64,000 bases of DNA from Gracilaria domingensis (taxonomy: Eukaryota; Rhodophyta; Florideophyceae; Gracilariales; Gracilariaceae). Shown here piece by piece: positions 9,862 to 20,900 of the stretch. A program made the translations under genes and the position numbers. Below the pieces are notes generated by a model. It was not told where the DNA came from, did no database searches, and worked only from the letters and a program-made list of their open reading frames with translations. The stretch lies in NCBI GenBank assembly GCA_022539475.1, contig VCMS01000073.1:1-64000 (forward strand), given 5' to 3'. Positions within the stretch are counted from its first letter, which is position 1, and every line of letters begins with the position of its first letter.

Positions 9862-12423
9862 TCAGCGAGCGACCGGTACCATTTTGGTTAACCAATCCTT
9901 CCAAGCGTTCCTGTATAACCCAACAGATGGGTACGTAGAAAGCGTTTCTTGAGCCTCGATTGCAACCGGTGGCGGTACTCTTGACAATACCAACTCAAAA
10001 GGTGCTAGCTTCGTTACCCGGTGGACTTGGGTGTTGTACGCATACGTAATAGCGTCCGTATACAAATCCCAATCCTTAGGATGATCTTCCACATAAGATC
10101 TTAATGCATTCAGCATGGTACGGTTAAATCGTTCTACTTGACCATTTGTTTGGGGGTGGTAGGTGGTCGTAAATAGATTCTTGACACTCAAGATCCGACA
10201 GACGTCCTGGAAAAACTTCGACGTGAACTGTGAACCGTTATCTGATAATAGATGAACCGGTGGACCGTACACAAAGACCCAGTGGGTGACAAAAGCTTGT
10301 GCAACCACGGTGGCCGTAATCCGTTTCAGCGGGACTGTCCGTACCAACTTAGAGAACCGATCGGTGATAACCAGAAGGTATCGATTACCTCTTGCGGTTC
10401 TGATCAATTCACCTAAGATATCGATAGCGATAAACTCCAAAGGAGACCGTGCTGGGAACAGCGTTAACTTGTTCGAGTACTTAGGAAGTTTCACGTTATT
10501 CTTAGCGCACTCGGTGCAAGAGCGTCGTACTGCGTAGCAGTCCAATGCCATTGACGGCCAGTAAAAATCCCTTCGCAGGGTCAAGTATAGTTTTCGACCT
10601 CCTGGGTGGGCTCCTACCTTCACATAGTGAGTCATGACCAACACACGGTTTTGCAGCGAGTATGGGACCACAATTTGGGTATACGCTTCGACTAACCTAA
10701 CCAGGTACCCCTGATCGTTAACCTGAAAAGGTATACGATCTCCTCCATTGAGACGAGCGCGAATTCGCGTACAAAACTCATCCGTTTGCTGTTCTCGGAT
10801 CATCTCCTCGGGAGTGATGGGTACAAAAGATCCAGTCAAGGGATCCAACTTCTCAGAAGTGAGCAGGATGTCGTCACAGATGTCATCCGACAAGGATTCG
10901 ACCCAACCTGCTTGTTCTTCCACCATAAAGCATGGTATGTCCAGATCGTCAACTGGTGCCGCTTCTGCATCTGTCCCCAAGCGGGAGAGTGCATCTGCCT
11001 GCAGATTCAACGTTCCTTTTTTGTACGTAACTGTGAAATCGAACTCCGATAACCTCAAGCGCCAACGCATCAAGCGTCCTGATGGTTCCGAGATTTCCAT
11101 GAGCCATCGGAGAGATGAGTGGTCCGTATGTACCGTAAAATGGTTGCCCATAAGATATGGCCTCAGTGTAGTTAGAGCCCATACAACGGCTAAGCACTCT
11201 TTCTCCGAAACTGAGTAGTTACGTTCGTGTACGTTCAAGGATCGCGACCAGTATCCAATTGGATGTCTCACGCCGTCTTCCGTGACCTGAAACAGGGCGC
11301 AACCAACCTGGTGTGCACTGGCGTCAGTGTCTACTTCGAATGGAAGTCCTAGCTTAGGCCAAGCCAAGATTGGCGGTGACGTTACTGCGTCAATTAATGC
11401 CGAAAAGGCAGACGCTTCCGCGTCGCCTAGGGGTTCCAGTTGAACTGGTTGACCTTTTCTCAAAAGGTGGTTAAGGGGGGTCGCAATATCTGCGAAGTTC
11501 GGGACAAAACGCCGATATACATTACAAAGACCCAGAAAACTGCGGAGTTCCGTTTGTGTCGTAGGGTGTTTCGCTTCCTTCAGCGACTTCACGCGAACTG
11601 CGTCAACTGAGAGCTGTCCAGGTCGAATGATATGCCCTAGGTATTTGACAGAATCTGTGAAGAACTCGCACTTCTTGAGTTTCAGCGTAATGCCCGCGTC
11701 CCTGAGGACTCTCATGACGTCCCGGACGTGTGTTAAGTGGTCATCAAGGTTATCGGAGAACACGATGATATCGTCAAGATACACCAAGCAGGTCTTCCAC
11801 TTGAATCGAGCCAAGAGGATATCGATAGCACGTTGAAACGTAGCCGGCGCGTTGGTTAATCCGAACGGCATTCGTTTAAACCGGTACAAACCTTGGTGGC
11901 ACACAAAAGCAGTTTTGTCCTTATCCTTTTCACGGATCGGAACTTGCCAGTATCCCCAATTGGCATCCAAGGCGGTGAACACTGTAGCACTCCCAAGCGA
12001 GTCAATGTATTCGTCCATCCTGGGTATGGGATAAACGTCTTTGACGGTGACCGAATTTAGACGACGGTAATCAATACAGAATCGCCACGATCCGTCCGTT
12101 TTTGGAACTAGCACCACGGGTGAGGCCCAAGCGGATTGAGCCGCCTCTATGACGCCAGCGCGTAACATCTTCTCAATTTGAGATTGCTCTTCTTCCCTAG
12201 CTTTGGGACCAGCCCGGTATGGGTGTTGGGAAATGGGGCTAGTACCTGGAAGTAGGTCAATACGGTGTTCCGTGATTCCAATTGTCCCGAGGGATCCATC
12301 CCACATGGGTGTGAACTCCCTCAACATTTCTCTTAGCTTACCTCTATGAGATTCAGGTACATGATCAAAATTCAACTGTTCCAGTTCCTTGACAGGGTCT
12401 GTATCTTCCCTTCCTGGTGGCAA
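9862..12423 (-). CDS. Element A reverse transcriptase-RNase H-integrase
   Basis: An 850-residue frame with Ty3/Gypsy order. Reverse transcriptase shows SWRFCIDYRRLN and the catalytic LVYLDDIIVFS. RNase H shows FEVDTDAS and the VHTDHSSLRWL block. Integrase has an HHCC-type region followed by the catalytic series VITDRFSKL, LLSDNGSQF and NGQVERFNRTM. It copies element RNA into DNA and integrates it. Confidence 0.93.
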   Translation of the reverse strand: MPPGREDTDPVKELEQLNFDHVPESHRGKLREMLREFTPMWDGSLGTIGITEHRIDLLPGTSPISQHPYRAGPKAREEEQSQIEKMLRAGVIEAAQSAWASPVVLVPKTDGSWRFCIDYRRLNSVTVKDVYPIPRMDEYIDSLGSATVFTALDANWGYWQVPIREKDKDKTAFVCHQGLYRFKRMPFGLTNAPATFQRAIDILLARFKWKTCLVYLDDIIVFSDNLDDHLTHVRDVMRVLRDAGITLKLKKCEFFTDSVKYLGHIIRPGQLSVDAVRVKSLKEAKHPTTQTELRSFLGLCNVYRRFVPNFADIATPLNHLLRKGQPVQLEPLGDAEASAFSALIDAVTSPPILAWPKLGLPFEVDTDASAHQVGCALFQVTEDGVRHPIGYWSRSLNVHERNYSVSEKECLAVVWALTTLRPYLMGNHFTVHTDHSSLRWLMEISEPSGRLMRWRLRLSEFDFTVTYKKGTLNLQADALSRLGTDAEAAPVDDLDIPCFMVEEQAGWVESLSDDICDDILLTSEKLDPLTGSFVPITPEEMIREQQTDEFCTRIRARLNGGDRIPFQVNDQGYLVRLVEAYTQIVVPYSLQNRVLVMTHYVKVGAHPGGRKLYLTLRRDFYWPSMALDCYAVRRSCTECAKNNVKLPKYSNKLTLFPARSPLEFIAIDILGELIRTARGNRYLLVITDRFSKLVRTVPLKRITATVVAQAFVTHWVFVYGPPVHLLSDNGSQFTSKFFQDVCRILSVKNLFTTTYHPQTNGQVERFNRTMLNALRSYVEDHPKDWDLYTDAITYAYNTQVHRVTKLAPFELVLSRVPPPVAIEAQETLSTYPSVGLYRNAWKDWLTKMVPVAR

Positions 12424-12479
12424 CGCTTTACCCTCGGTGGGTGCCAGCGATTCGGTAACTTCGCTCGCCGGGGTAACCG

Positions 12480-13373
12480 ATGCGGTAAACGCGGTTTCCG
12501 CTGATCCCTCCCCTCCTTAGCATCGGTTATACCGAGAACATCCGCAACGGGTATTTTCGTCGGTACGATAGCAGCAGGGTGTGGGAGAGTGGTACCAAGG
12601 ATTTGGTTTTTAGCTAACCACTGTCGGGTTGTGCCAAAGTTGGCGACCAAAACTCTGAATGGTTTGTCGGGTTCCACCGAGATTACTCCGTTCGCCAAAG
12701 CGAGTTGCTTCTGATCATACAATGATGGCAATGGTTGTACCACACGTAGACCAGACTGCTTAGTAGTTATGGTGACCCAAACTTGGGATTGCGCAGGGAT
12801 TGCGATGGCATGAGCCACATGGAGCTTAGATGATACCGGGTCGACGGTTGGAACTTCCTGTGCAGCAGGGAGCGGGACGCGCTTGCGTGTAGCTCTCTTT
12901 AGCGGTTTCCTTACAATCGGTATTTCGGAACCATCATCCATGGTAACAACTCGAGCTCGAGGTCGAATCGCTTCAACAAAACGATCACAAAAGTCACAAC
13001 CGAGTATCACCGGTGCGGCAATGCTTTTGCAAACCATGAAATCCACTTTAACCATACAGGTTCCTAATCGTACCATGAGAGGTATGTACCCAAGAGTACG
13101 CAACGGGTTATTGTTGGCATCCGCGATATCCAAACCTGGACCATGACGAATTTCATCCCGTAGCGCGGGTGGCACCAACTCAAGGTGAATCAGGTTCGGT
13201 GCAGCTCCTGTATCCAACACAGACAACTGTCGAACCATGAACTGGTTAGACAAGCCAAGATCGGCATAAACTTTGTAGTTTCTCTTGGCCATCACAAGAA
13301 CTCTTTCCGGAATACGGAGATTACGGGACCGTATCCACGGACGACGTAGAACCGAAAGGTGTTCTGAGCTCAC
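12480..13373 (-). CDS. Element A aspartic protease region
   Basis: Contains the retropepsin active-site signature VLDTGAAPNLI, followed by the flap and CDFCDRFVEAI stretches also seen in element C. It processes the polyprotein. It lies between gag and reverse transcriptase as in other Ty3/Gypsy elements. Confidence 0.75.
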
Positions 13374-13492
13374 GTCAGTTGTAGCCGCTATCCTTGAAAG
13401 GATTCTAACAGCTGGGGAGCGAAGCTGTGACGCCTCGGGCGCCTTTAACTTCGGCTCGGAAGGCGCCCCTCCCGTAGGGGAAACTCCCGAAG

Positions 13493-15562
13493 TCAGTTTT
13501 TCTGAACGGGGCTCACCGAATTCGGTGCGTGAACTCCGTTCGGGGGGTCTAACTGAACCCCATGCGTGGGTACTTCGCCTTGAACCTGGTTCGAAGGTGC
13601 CTGTGCCGGAACGGAGGGCTGGGCATAGACCGGAACCGGTAATCCCAGTTCAGCTCTGGCCTTATCATATTCCTTTCGTGGAACAGATTCCTTTTCCTCG
13701 GGCGTGAGGGCGTCGTAATACGCAATAATTTTCGGCCTGTGCGACGGCGGAAATACGCACTGCGTCGATACGTGACCTGGAAGGTAGCACTGGTAACATA
13801 TGACCGAGGCCGGTTTGTCGCGAGGGCGATTGTCCACTCGACGTTGTGGTGCTGTGTCCTTCCACCCTGGACGGTTCAGACGCGACGAATTGTTAGCGTA
13901 AGGCAGCGGGGCTGCAGGCACCCGGACGCCTTGGGCATACAATGCGGGGTCTTCTTCCGTGCTCGGAATCGAGGTTGACGGCAGGTCCGTAGATCCGTAA
14001 GAATCGGGGTTACTTCCGATGAAGTGGACGTTATCAGCATCACCGACAGCGGTTTCACGTCGCAAAACCGACATCGATGGTGACGAACTCTCCGCGAGTA
14101 GCGCTTTCGAGCGGCGCTGCCCCGGGTTGCGGGCTCGATACGTCTCTCCTTCCGCCTGGGCGTAATTAACCAACTCTAGGTACGTCATTCGGCGTTTTTC
14201 CTCGCGTCGGCGAGCGACCAACGACCGAATGGTGGGGTCCAAACCATCAACAAACATGGTACACCGCTCCTGTGCGGAATACACATTACCACATCGGTGA
14301 AACGCTTTGTTCAACCGCGTTGAATAAACCGTTTCAGATTCTCCACTCTTCTGTCTAGTGTCGCGAACAGCAAGAGTAGCGCTGTAAATCGCGTTGGAAG
14401 TCGCGTACGACCTGAGAAGGTAGTTCACGGCTTCCGGCCAACACGTGACTCCTCCTTCCGAGGCTCTCGAGGTTCCTCGAACTGAGTTGTACTGATCTTC
14501 CGCAGTCCCTGTTAGGAAGTACGGCAGTGCCACATATGCCTGTGCTTCACTCATACCGAGTATATCGGCCTCCTGGACGAACCTGGCAAGGAAATCCAAG
14601 ACAAGGATAGGATCTGTCCCCGAGAACTTCCTTGTTTCAAGGGTAACATTCAACCTTCGAATGTAGTCCTTCACCTTACCGGTTCCTCGCGAGGAGCGAT
14701 TCGAAGTAACATCCTCCAACCGATAATAGCGGTACGACAACAGCTTTGTGTAGAGCGGGTCCGTCGGCTTTAACTCTTTGAGTCCCAAGTAGCGCCGTCC
14801 TTTCAAGCGTGATCTCATCACTGCCTGAGTAGACTGCGTCGCTTTCGACCGTGTCGAACGTGACCTATGACGGTTGTCATCACTATCAGATGAATCTGAC
14901 GAACTGTCTTCAGTCATGCCGCTCGAGTCAGAGCGCGATGAATCCGAATCATAGTGAACTCGTTTTGGGTGTCGACGTTTCTGCTTCACCGAACGATGGT
15001 CTTCATCCGCAGATGGATTTCCTTGAGGAACCTGTGCGTCTACAGCTTCATCCATACGGATTGTATCCTCCAGCGTTTCCAAGCGCGAACGAATTCGACC
15101 GATATCGGTGCGCATTTCCTCGACAAATGCCCGGTACTCCGTGACGAAGACGTCTGGGGTACCCAGATTTTCCATAATGGAATTCACGTCCCTTCTCAGA
15201 AGACGTAAGTCTCCTGAGACATCCCTCACCTGGGCATTATCAACCTGCGTCCTCAACGAGGTAACATCCTGTAGGAGTTCCACGTGAGCAGCGTGATTAA
15301 TATCCAAGCGGGATTCCAACCTAGCCAACTCGGCTACGGTAGCAGCGTTAGGGTTAACCATGGATGGTGTCTCAACGACGGGTTGAGCAGAACCCACGTT
15401 TTTCTTAGGTGCTTCCGTAACTGAGCGCGTTCTCCGGGGGCGGGGTACGACCTCAAGAGGTTGCGCCTCATCTGGGATAGACCGGGACGTCGGTGCAACG
15501 GGTGGAACCGCAGCTGACGACCGCGCTGAACCAGCTCGAGAACCTCGAGGCGGTTGCGGCAT
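13493..15562 (-). CDS. Element A Gag
   Basis: About 690 residues from the ATG at 15562. A coiled-coil-prone N-terminal half is followed by a Ser/Asp/Arg-rich linker, the retrotransposon Gag core (YVALPYFLTGTAEDQYNSV and FHRCGNVYSAQERC) and a CCHC zinc knuckle, C-x2-C-x4-H-x4-C, in CYQCYLPGHVSTQC. It forms the particle and packages RNA. Gag of element C has the same layout. Confidence 0.88.
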   Translation of the reverse strand: MPQPPRGSRAGSARSSAAVPPVAPTSRSIPDEAQPLEVVPRPRRTRSVTEAPKKNVGSAQPVVETPSMVNPNAATVAELARLESRLDINHAAHVELLQDVTSLRTQVDNAQVRDVSGDLRLLRRDVNSIMENLGTPDVFVTEYRAFVEEMRTDIGRIRSRLETLEDTIRMDEAVDAQVPQGNPSADEDHRSVKQKRRHPKRVHYDSDSSRSDSSGMTEDSSSDSSDSDDNRHRSRSTRSKATQSTQAVMRSRLKGRRYLGLKELKPTDPLYTKLLSYRYYRLEDVTSNRSSRGTGKVKDYIRRLNVTLETRKFSGTDPILVLDFLARFVQEADILGMSEAQAYVALPYFLTGTAEDQYNSVRGTSRASEGGVTCWPEAVNYLLRSYATSNAIYSATLAVRDTRQKSGESETVYSTRLNKAFHRCGNVYSAQERCTMFVDGLDPTIRSLVARRREEKRRMTYLELVNYAQAEGETYRARNPGQRRSKALLAESSSPSMSVLRRETAVGDADNVHFIGSNPDSYGSTDLPSTSIPSTEEDPALYAQGVRVPAAPLPYANNSSRLNRPGWKDTAPQRRVDNRPRDKPASVICYQCYLPGHVSTQCVFPPSHRPKIIAYYDALTPEEKESVPRKEYDKARAELGLPVPVYAQPSVPAQAPSNQVQGEVPTHGVQLDPPNGVHAPNSVSPVQKN

Positions 15563-15785
15563 ACTGGAAACCAGTAGGCAATCTGATCCAGATGATCCAG
15601 TTAAACTCGTACACGAGTCCCCAAAGAACAAGAAAACTCAATAAACCTTCTCGGTAAACCACCACGTCAGCGGTTCACGTTCAAAAGTTGTCAACCTCCA
15701 AAACTCTAAAGAGTCCCCTGATCGTTGTCAGAAAACGGTGATCCGTCAACAATCAAGTCAATTCCACGACAGTGACCTAAAACGG

Positions 15786-15803
15786 TTCTAGGTCGGGAGA
15801 CCA
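15786..15803 (-). other. Element A candidate primer-binding site
   Basis: Three bases inside the 5' LTR the minus strand reads TGGTCTCCCGACCTAGAA. Elements B and C carry the same 18-mer with one or two differences, two bases inside their LTRs. TGG matches the CCA end of a tRNA, but the remainder does not lay out like a normal T-arm plus acceptor stem, so the primer is unidentified. Confidence 0.6.
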
Positions 15804-15806
15804 CTT

Positions 15807-16780
15807 TGTGGCGCAAACTCGGAAGAGTGAAACCCACCAGACTGTCCGAAGGTCCGCTCTCGTGAGAGAGGGCAGACCAGTGACAGAGCCCTCTGTACCA
15901 CCGTAACTCGGTTGTAAGGCCGAAGTGGCAACTGGCTATACCTACAGAGGTGATAGGCCACGTGGTGAGGAAACGATGAGAAACTCCTGAGATGGGGTGG
16001 TATCGGCAACGATGAAACACGACCAACGACAGGTGTAGTCCCGAGAGGGAAAGCAACAGAAAACAACAACCAAACAACACCCACACGCGACGGGTAGGGC
16101 CTCCTCGGCACTGTGCCCGGAGCGGGGCGAGATCCTCCAACGGTAATGCACGGGTTTCCGTAAACACGGCAAAACTCTATACAGAGTCGGATCACTTCGT
16201 AATGTAGTCCTATACCTCCTCGGTACGACCCTCAGGTCCCGACATCAACGACAGATGTTCCTCAAAGGTACCGAGAGGGTAGGACCACCGTAACCAGACG
16301 TGGCTATACTCGCGAGAGTGATAACCCACGTAGGCGGCTGGCGCCAGAGCCTCACTCGTGTAGAGTCCACTCAGGAGAGCGCTACTCGACAAAGAGTTCA
16401 CTTAGAAGTGCTCGGGTTGACTTTACAAAGGTGCTCGCGACGACGAGGTCGAGCTCACCTAAGTAGGTCTAAACTAACTATGTACACGTGGTGCACACCC
16501 GCAGGGGTCCGTACACGTGGCTAGCCCAGTGTCAGGCACCTCAGGCGCACTACCTATTGTCCCGTAATATGCACACACAGGGTGGTGTAGTACACGCGTC
16601 CACCTAGCGGTATTGGCCAGCAATGGCAACCCTGATTACAGGTAACTGTGGGAAAGCCATTCCAAAAGTAACCGCCAAAATTGGGTCCAACTCATAACTC
16701 TTCGAGTGCATCCTCGTATCACTCCCCTGAGTATATGAGGCGCATCATCCTGATAACCACGCAAAATGCGTTGCTCTACA
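15807..16780 (-). repeat. Element A 5' LTR
   Basis: 974 bp, TG...CA, about four differences from the 3' LTR at 4827-5800, and followed by the target duplication ATCGC. It should hold the element's promoter on the minus strand. Confidence 0.93.
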
Positions 16781-16785
16781 ATCGC

Positions 16786-17003
16786 CGCGAATACCCCGAA
16801 GACGCCGCCATTTTCTCGACCCGGATTTCCGCCGCCGCCGCCGCCACCACCGCAGAGTGGCAATTACGTCGCAGTCGCCGCCACCTCATCAGTAAGACCC
16901 ACTGTTCCGTTCCGGTGTCGTGATCCGTTCGTATTCTCGCTTCAAATTTGTGCTTCTGTCGACACTCTGTTGGGATAGTTACAGCCTCTTTCAGAAGCAA
17001 AAA
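16786..17003. repeat. Resumed CGCC-rich block and (GCC)n tract
   Basis: The GC-rich repeat interrupted by element A continues here, including a short pure GCC run around 16830-16852, and then gives way to the leader of the Harbinger transposase. Confidence 0.6.
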
Positions 17004-18015
17004 ATGAGTGGTCCTGACAATGAACCACCGCATATTGCGTCACGACGTGGCAATGGGTTTGAAACGCGATTGCACCCGAGGCAGGCTTTTGGATTGATTG
17101 CGCAATGCTTGCTTTCTCTTGAGGATGAAAGCGAGGAGCTCGTTGCCTCCCTGTACTCAGAAGGGGATGCGATGGGCCTGTTTGTCAGGTTTTGTGATTT
17201 ACGAGGTGGTGGTTCTGAGCGAGTGTGGCGCAGAGTGAGAAACTCACCCAGATGGTTATATGACTACGCTTTGCATGCTGACGTAAGGCTAACGCCGACT
17301 TGGACATCGATTTTCAGAGTTTCGCACGAAGTATTTTGCAGGCTGGTGGCGGCAGTGTACTCGGTGATTTCGGGGCAACAAGGAACAAGAGGAAGAAAAC
17401 CGCTGGCTCCTGAGCTCCGGGTGGCAGCTTTTCTGATGTACGTGGGAGGTGGCACTTGCGAACGAGTTGCCACAACATTGGGTATAGGGCGAAGCACGAT
17501 TGACGACTCAGTGCGACATGTATCTAACATCATTTGCGGGACCTTTAATCATGAAGTGAGGTTTCCTACAACAGAGCAGGAGCTTGCTCATGTAATGGCT
17601 GGATTCGAGAGACAAGCTGGGCTTCCGTATTGCGTGGGCGCAATTGATGGCACACACATTCGCTGGCCGGCATGCCCCCAAGATCAATATTATGAGTACC
17701 GCTGTTACAAGGGCTTTACTAGTGTTATAATTTTTGCGGTGTGCGATGCTTCGAGGAGGATAATATATGCTGATGTCGGACTTCCAGGCGTGTTGGGGGA
17801 CAGCACAATCTACGGGAGGTCGGTGCTAAAGCAAAACATTGAGAGTGCAGAATGGATTGGCCCCGGATGCATAAAAGATCTGTCAATTGCAGGCGTTGGT
17901 GTGAGACCCTACTTGATGGGCGACTGCGCATTTACGCTCGAAGTAAACATGATGAAATCAAGCTCAGAAGCCGAGATGAAGGCGAACCCGGTGCTGCGCG
18001 TGTGGGACCGCTTAG
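17004..18015 (+). pseudogene. PIF/Harbinger-type DDE transposase, 3'-truncated
   Basis: About 337 codons from ATG 17004 (MSGPDNEPPHIAS). It has a helix-turn-helix-like segment (GGTCERVATTLGIGRSTIDD) and the nuclease core. The first catalytic Asp is in VGAIDGTHI (about residue 215) and the second in GVLGDSTIYGRS (about residue 266). The typical YLMGDCAF block follows. At VLRVWDRLV the gene is cut by the LTR beginning at 18016, so the third acidic residue and the C-terminus are lost; the frame then reads on into LTR sequence. The missing end is not visible right of 42034. No partner Myb-like protein or terminal inverted repeats were found. It is a dead DNA-transposon copy. Confidence 0.85.
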
Positions 18016-18778
18016 TGTTGTGCAAAACCCAGCGATGGGGAAAGACACGCAAAGGCGGTTCAGACCCTCTCTCAAGAGGCGAGCACAGCAGTAGAGCGCT
18101 CCCACAGGTACGACACGGCAATGCCGGGTGTAAGACCGGGGTCGACCCTTCCCAAGTAATGGAGGGAGCGAAGCGGCGAAGAAGACGCGTCCAGCGGTAG
18201 AGAGCACACGACACAAGTCGGCAGTAGCGTCACGTGCGTAGCACGCGGTACCCACGAGTGTGGCGATGACACGCGAGAGCGGTAATAGCCCACGCGAGTG
18301 TGTCGAGCCACGAACGGTATGCACCGGTACACCAAGTAGTGCTACCTGTATAACAGGGACAGAAATAAGGAAAACACACACAAAGTAAACACGCGAAAGC
18401 GGTAGTGGTGTTAATGATGCCGCGAGGCGGATGATGAGCCCTGCACAAGGTGCCGACTCTCCGGGAGGAGGATATCGGTCACCAAGGGTGAAACATCAGA
18501 GCCGAACACTCGGTTGTTCGGTTTACTTCCCCGACAATGGGTGCAGCTCAACCTACTAAGTAGTGTAGAGTGCCACTGTCAAGTGTGCAACCGGGCTAAC
18601 TAAAATAAATAATAAATATCTAGAATATCCCAAAGTTGGCTGCCAACCGTCCATACACGTGTGTAGCCATCCAGCAATGATGTGCCAACCTCACCAGAGT
18701 CCTTGACCTCCACTGCACTGCAGGGGCAGCGATTTCACACCAAAAGCGAGCAAATACCGCATAAAGCGTGGCTCTACA
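18016..18778 (-). repeat. Left LTR of the element B region
   Basis: 763 bp, TGTTG...CTACA. Its first roughly 550 bp match the LTRs of B (right side) and C closely, but the remainder, which is U3 in element orientation, is unrelated to them. The left flank CTTAG does not match the right flank CTATC beyond 42034. It therefore probably belongs to a different insertion or subfamily than the right LTR. Confidence 0.8.
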
Positions 18779-20900
18779 TATCCCCCTTCTGAGGTGCGAA
18801 CACTACGTCTTCATGACGGTTGAAGCACCGGACAAACCAACAACGTTGTGCATCCAACCGCAAGAGCGGTATCTGCGAGCGATCGTGATGAATTTGCGCC
18901 ATCTTACCCGTTTCTGGGTCTATATGCGTCGTCCTGTACCTCCTATGAAGTTGCGATCACCGTCTATCGACGTGCCATAACGTTCCCGACATCGTCGTGA
19001 AAATGGTTGCAGCACGCCCAGATTGGGGTTCACTGCGTTTCATTCACGCCCAATAACGGTCCTGGAGCCCGCGCAATATGCGTTTGGGCTTCTCTAGTGG
19101 GTGCGCAACCAACGTCCTTGACGGTGCCCTTGCCCGCAGTACGGCGAGCCGACTTCCTGCCAAGCAGTGCTGCAGCAACGCTCGACACACCCGAACGGGA
19201 GCGGTCCTCCTGAACTTCGTTCACTGTCCCGGGATTCCGGTGCTATACCTCTCTGAGGCGCCTATTTTCCCTTTCAGGGGCGGTTGCCACACTGTGGAAT
19301 CGACAAGCGCGATCCAAGGTCACCCAGTACAGTAGCGACCTTTTCCTGCCCAATTCCTTCCTCTCCGAGGTCCACCGTCCCGTTATACGGTCGCTCACAT
19401 CACGCAATCATGCGGCACGTAGTCTCTAGATGGGTTCAGAAGTTACGACATTGTCGAATCAACGCTGCCGACGACGTTTCGGAAACTTCACACAAAGAAA
19501 TTGGGAATTTGACATACCCGAAAAATTGTAGTCGCCATAACTTTTGAACCAGCTACGCTCTGAACAAACCCGATACATCGGAGAACTCCTGAGAATCAGA
19601 GCTTTCATTTGACAACAAAACTGTTGGGATTGAACACCACTAAGTGGGAAAGCCCGACCCATTTCAGTTGACAAAAATGCGGTCTAAAAATAGATTGTTG
19701 AACCGAAACGGTGCCGTAGCTCCAAAGTTCTTCAAGACAATTGCGTTCGGTTTCCGCCAAAGTGTTTGTATACATCCAGTGACTACTGGTACAAAACCGT
19801 TGAAGAAACGAGCCAGTATTCACCGAGTTACGGGTCTTTTGCAGATAACCCTCGCAAGGTACTGTAGAGGTGATACACCCGACATCGGAGAACCGCGAAA
19901 AAGACCAGAAACGACTGGTAATCGATACCAACGCCTTGTGCGGCTGTACCAGAGACCGCAGAAGCGTAAAAGACGGCCTCCACAACGGAGTGAACAGTAG
20001 TAGACGTGGTCGAAAGTCGTTGACAGCAGCAATTAAACCGGTAATCCGTGAAAACTTTCAACCGGATGACGGCGTACTAGACCTTAATCAAGGTTCAACC
20101 TCTACCGAGGGCAGTCACTAGACCTCACAGAGGGTTCGTGAAACCCAAAATCAAACACACCAGCAAGGCTGAGACAACAAATGACACCATAAAAATGGGT
20201 CGCAAAACAACAATGATCCTTCAACAAGATGTGTATCTTCCGGTCCCGTACCGTGCAGAACTCACGAGAACGTCTCGGTAAGCTTTCGAAAACCCGTGCA
20301 AACGGTGAGATGGAATGATAGGCCGCAGTGCGGGCGCAAACGAAGCTCCAGAGATATCGGTTAACCAGAAACTATCCTCGACCACGAGAGTGACGAACCC
20401 TTACAAAGGTGATGATAACCGATGAAGATCGGGGTTCTTCCGCAATATGCGTGACGGTTTCGAACCTCGGCCGCATGTGGCGTGCAGTGAGAACCGTGAA
20501 ACGTGCAAAGACCGTCACTGACGAGAACGAACCCTGTTCAACGTGAAAGCCAAACGAACGAGCGGTGCTCCTCGAAAATGGCAAAAGGTGATCAAACCGG
20601 TAGATACACATGATGTACACGGAAATTGTACACCCTTCTGCTAGGGAAAAACCGTGATTGCGGTCCACTATGGTAGTAGCGAACCCGCAAGCTGGACAAA
20701 AAACCTAACAGGTAAACAACATCGAAAACGATTGAATAGCGATTAGACACGACATGAGTCGGATTCCAACCGCAAAATGCGAGCAACCAAGTGACCCCAA
20801 ATGGGTGAGAGTCACATGTGAAACTCCTTCTTCATAACTTCGCATCTGAATGACAATTCCTCTCCATAGAGTCTTCATTCTTCTTCCGAGTGTACTTCAT
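18779..20900 (-). mobile_element. Element B region, 3' non-coding part
   Basis: Begins with a polypurine tract (minus strand, ending AGAAGGGGGATA) at the LTR and runs to the segment that again resembles element C near 20.9 kb. Elements A and C hold the antisense gene at this place. Here I find no comparable frame and no remnant of its conserved blocks, only short frames. Confidence 0.55.

Larger units (their letters stand above)
4827..16780 (-). mobile_element. Element A: chromodomain Ty3/Gypsy retrotransposon
   Basis: A full-length LTR element of 11,954 bp in minus orientation, flanked by the 5-bp duplication ATCGC (4822-4826 and 16781-16785). LTRs are 974 bp, start TG and end CA, and differ at about four sites, so the insertion is very young (about 0.4% divergence; roughly 0.2 My only if 1e-8 substitutions per site per year applied). 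In element order: 5' LTR, putative primer site, gag, protease, RT-RNase H-integrase, chromodomain region, a gene on the opposite strand, polypurine tract, 3' LTR. It looks nearly whole. Its coding parts lie in several frames, so either the family uses frameshifting or there are about three breaks. Confidence 0.93.

Noticed and set aside
4952-16524. Small frames of identical sequence at about 5.0-5.5 kb and 16.0-16.5 kb
   Set aside because: They look conserved only because they lie in the two near-identical LTRs of element A.
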